NCBI RefSeq assembly: GCF_900142195.1
Contig: NZ_FRAB01000009.1
Coordinates: forward strand, 1 to 64,000
Length of the DNA: 64,000 nt
Origin: Paraburkholderia terricola
GTDB taxonomy: Bacteria; Pseudomonadota; Gammaproteobacteria; Burkholderiales; Burkholderiaceae
Direction: 5' to 3'
Each line of letters opens with the position of its first letter. Position 1 is the first letter of the stretch. Below are positions 63,844-64,000 of the stretch, one piece after another. The notes beneath the pieces are model-generated. The model was not told where the DNA came from. It made no database searches and saw only the letters and a list, made by a program, of their open reading frames with translations. The position numbers and the translations under genes are program-made.

Positions 63844-64000
63844 CGGCGCAGCCTCGGGTTGGAGACGATTTGACACAGGTCGGCGATCAGCACGAGCGCG
63901 AGATACGCCGCGCAGAACACCATCACGCAGCCTTGCACGAGCGGCATGTCGCGGTTCGTCACGGCATCCACCATCAGGCTCGCGAGACCGGGATAGTTGA
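63840..64000 (-). CDS. ABC importer permease (DppB-type), C-terminal end only
   Basis: The last 52 codons of a DppB/OppB permease enter from the right edge and end at TGA (63840-63842): NYPGLASLMVDAVTNRDMPL, VQGCVMVFCAAYLALVL, then IADLCQIVSNPRLRR, the usual family C-terminus. It overlaps the dppC-like start. The rest, and probably a substrate-binding protein gene, lie beyond the window. Confidence 0.88.
   Translation of the reverse strand, partial: NYPGLASLMVDAVTNRDMPLVQGCVMVFCAAYLALVLIADLCQIVSNPRLRR

Noticed and set aside
1-64000. tRNA, rRNA, riboswitch or prophage content
   Set aside because: I looked through the intergenic gaps and saw no tRNA cloverleaf, rRNA segment, recognisable riboswitch core or phage structural gene. 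Only one IS fragment is present, at the left edge.

Overview
The window looks like a chromosomal segment of a Burkholderiaceae betaproteobacterium, most likely Paraburkholderia or a close relative. It is strongly GC-rich at third codon positions. The regulator mix (LysR, AraC, GntR, LuxR), the prpR/prpC/acnD/prpF methylcitrate block, formyl-CoA transferase, OpgC and an octopine-oxidase-type FAD cluster all fit that group. Species cannot be fixed from sequence alone.

Layout. 1-302: 3' end of an IS5-family transposase. 466-13040: a long minus-strand exopolysaccharide (EPS) operon, in transcription order: priming sugar transferase, Wza exporter, Wzb phosphatase, Wzc tyrosine kinase, GT4 glycosyltransferase, pyruvyl transferase, Wzx flippase, Wzy-like polymerase, acyltransferase and glycoside hydrolase. 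Wzc carries two single-base frame disruptions and the glycosyltransferase one. 13379-24943: small-acid and oxalate-type metabolism and transport: a PanE-like reductase, two LysR genes, a truncated PntB-like membrane protein, frc, gntR, two MFS carriers (one with a 42-aa partner) and a decayed OxlT-like remnant. 24989-28648: a trimeric autotransporter adhesin interrupted by an amber codon. 29277-34892: DUF3830, AraC, an orphan LuxR with intact acyl-homoserine-lactone pocket residues, a YadG/YadH-type ABC exporter and a Gly-rich secreted protein.

35066-46191: tannase-family esterase, OpgC, a second acyltransferase, an FtsH-like protease, AraC, an MHS transporter and an unusual lone ABC ATPase. 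46248-48811: a coupled operon of a GFA-family protein, a 40-aa peptide, an OmpR-type regulator and its histidine kinase. 49008-50206: a thioredoxin-like protein and Ohr, whose upstream regions share conserved elements. 50309-57802: propionate catabolism (prpF, acnD, prpC) divergent from prpR, with a recognisable sigma-54 promoter and a perfect inverted repeat between them; prpB is absent here. 57759-64000: a coupled operon of a peptide/opine-type ABC importer, a three-subunit flavin/[2Fe-2S] amine dehydrogenase and an AraC regulator.

The main biological message is that two surface systems, the EPS machine and the trimeric adhesin, are interrupted in this sequence by four separate small lesions. 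Either this strain has lost surface polymer and adhesion, or the assembly has small errors. The most novel-looking items are a 13-bp motif shared by three promoters in the LysR region, the conserved promoter module shared by the thioredoxin-like and ohr genes, and the small coupled ORFs at 24666 and 48312. Start sites were chosen from Shine-Dalgarno (SD) spacing and stop/start overlaps where these were visible.
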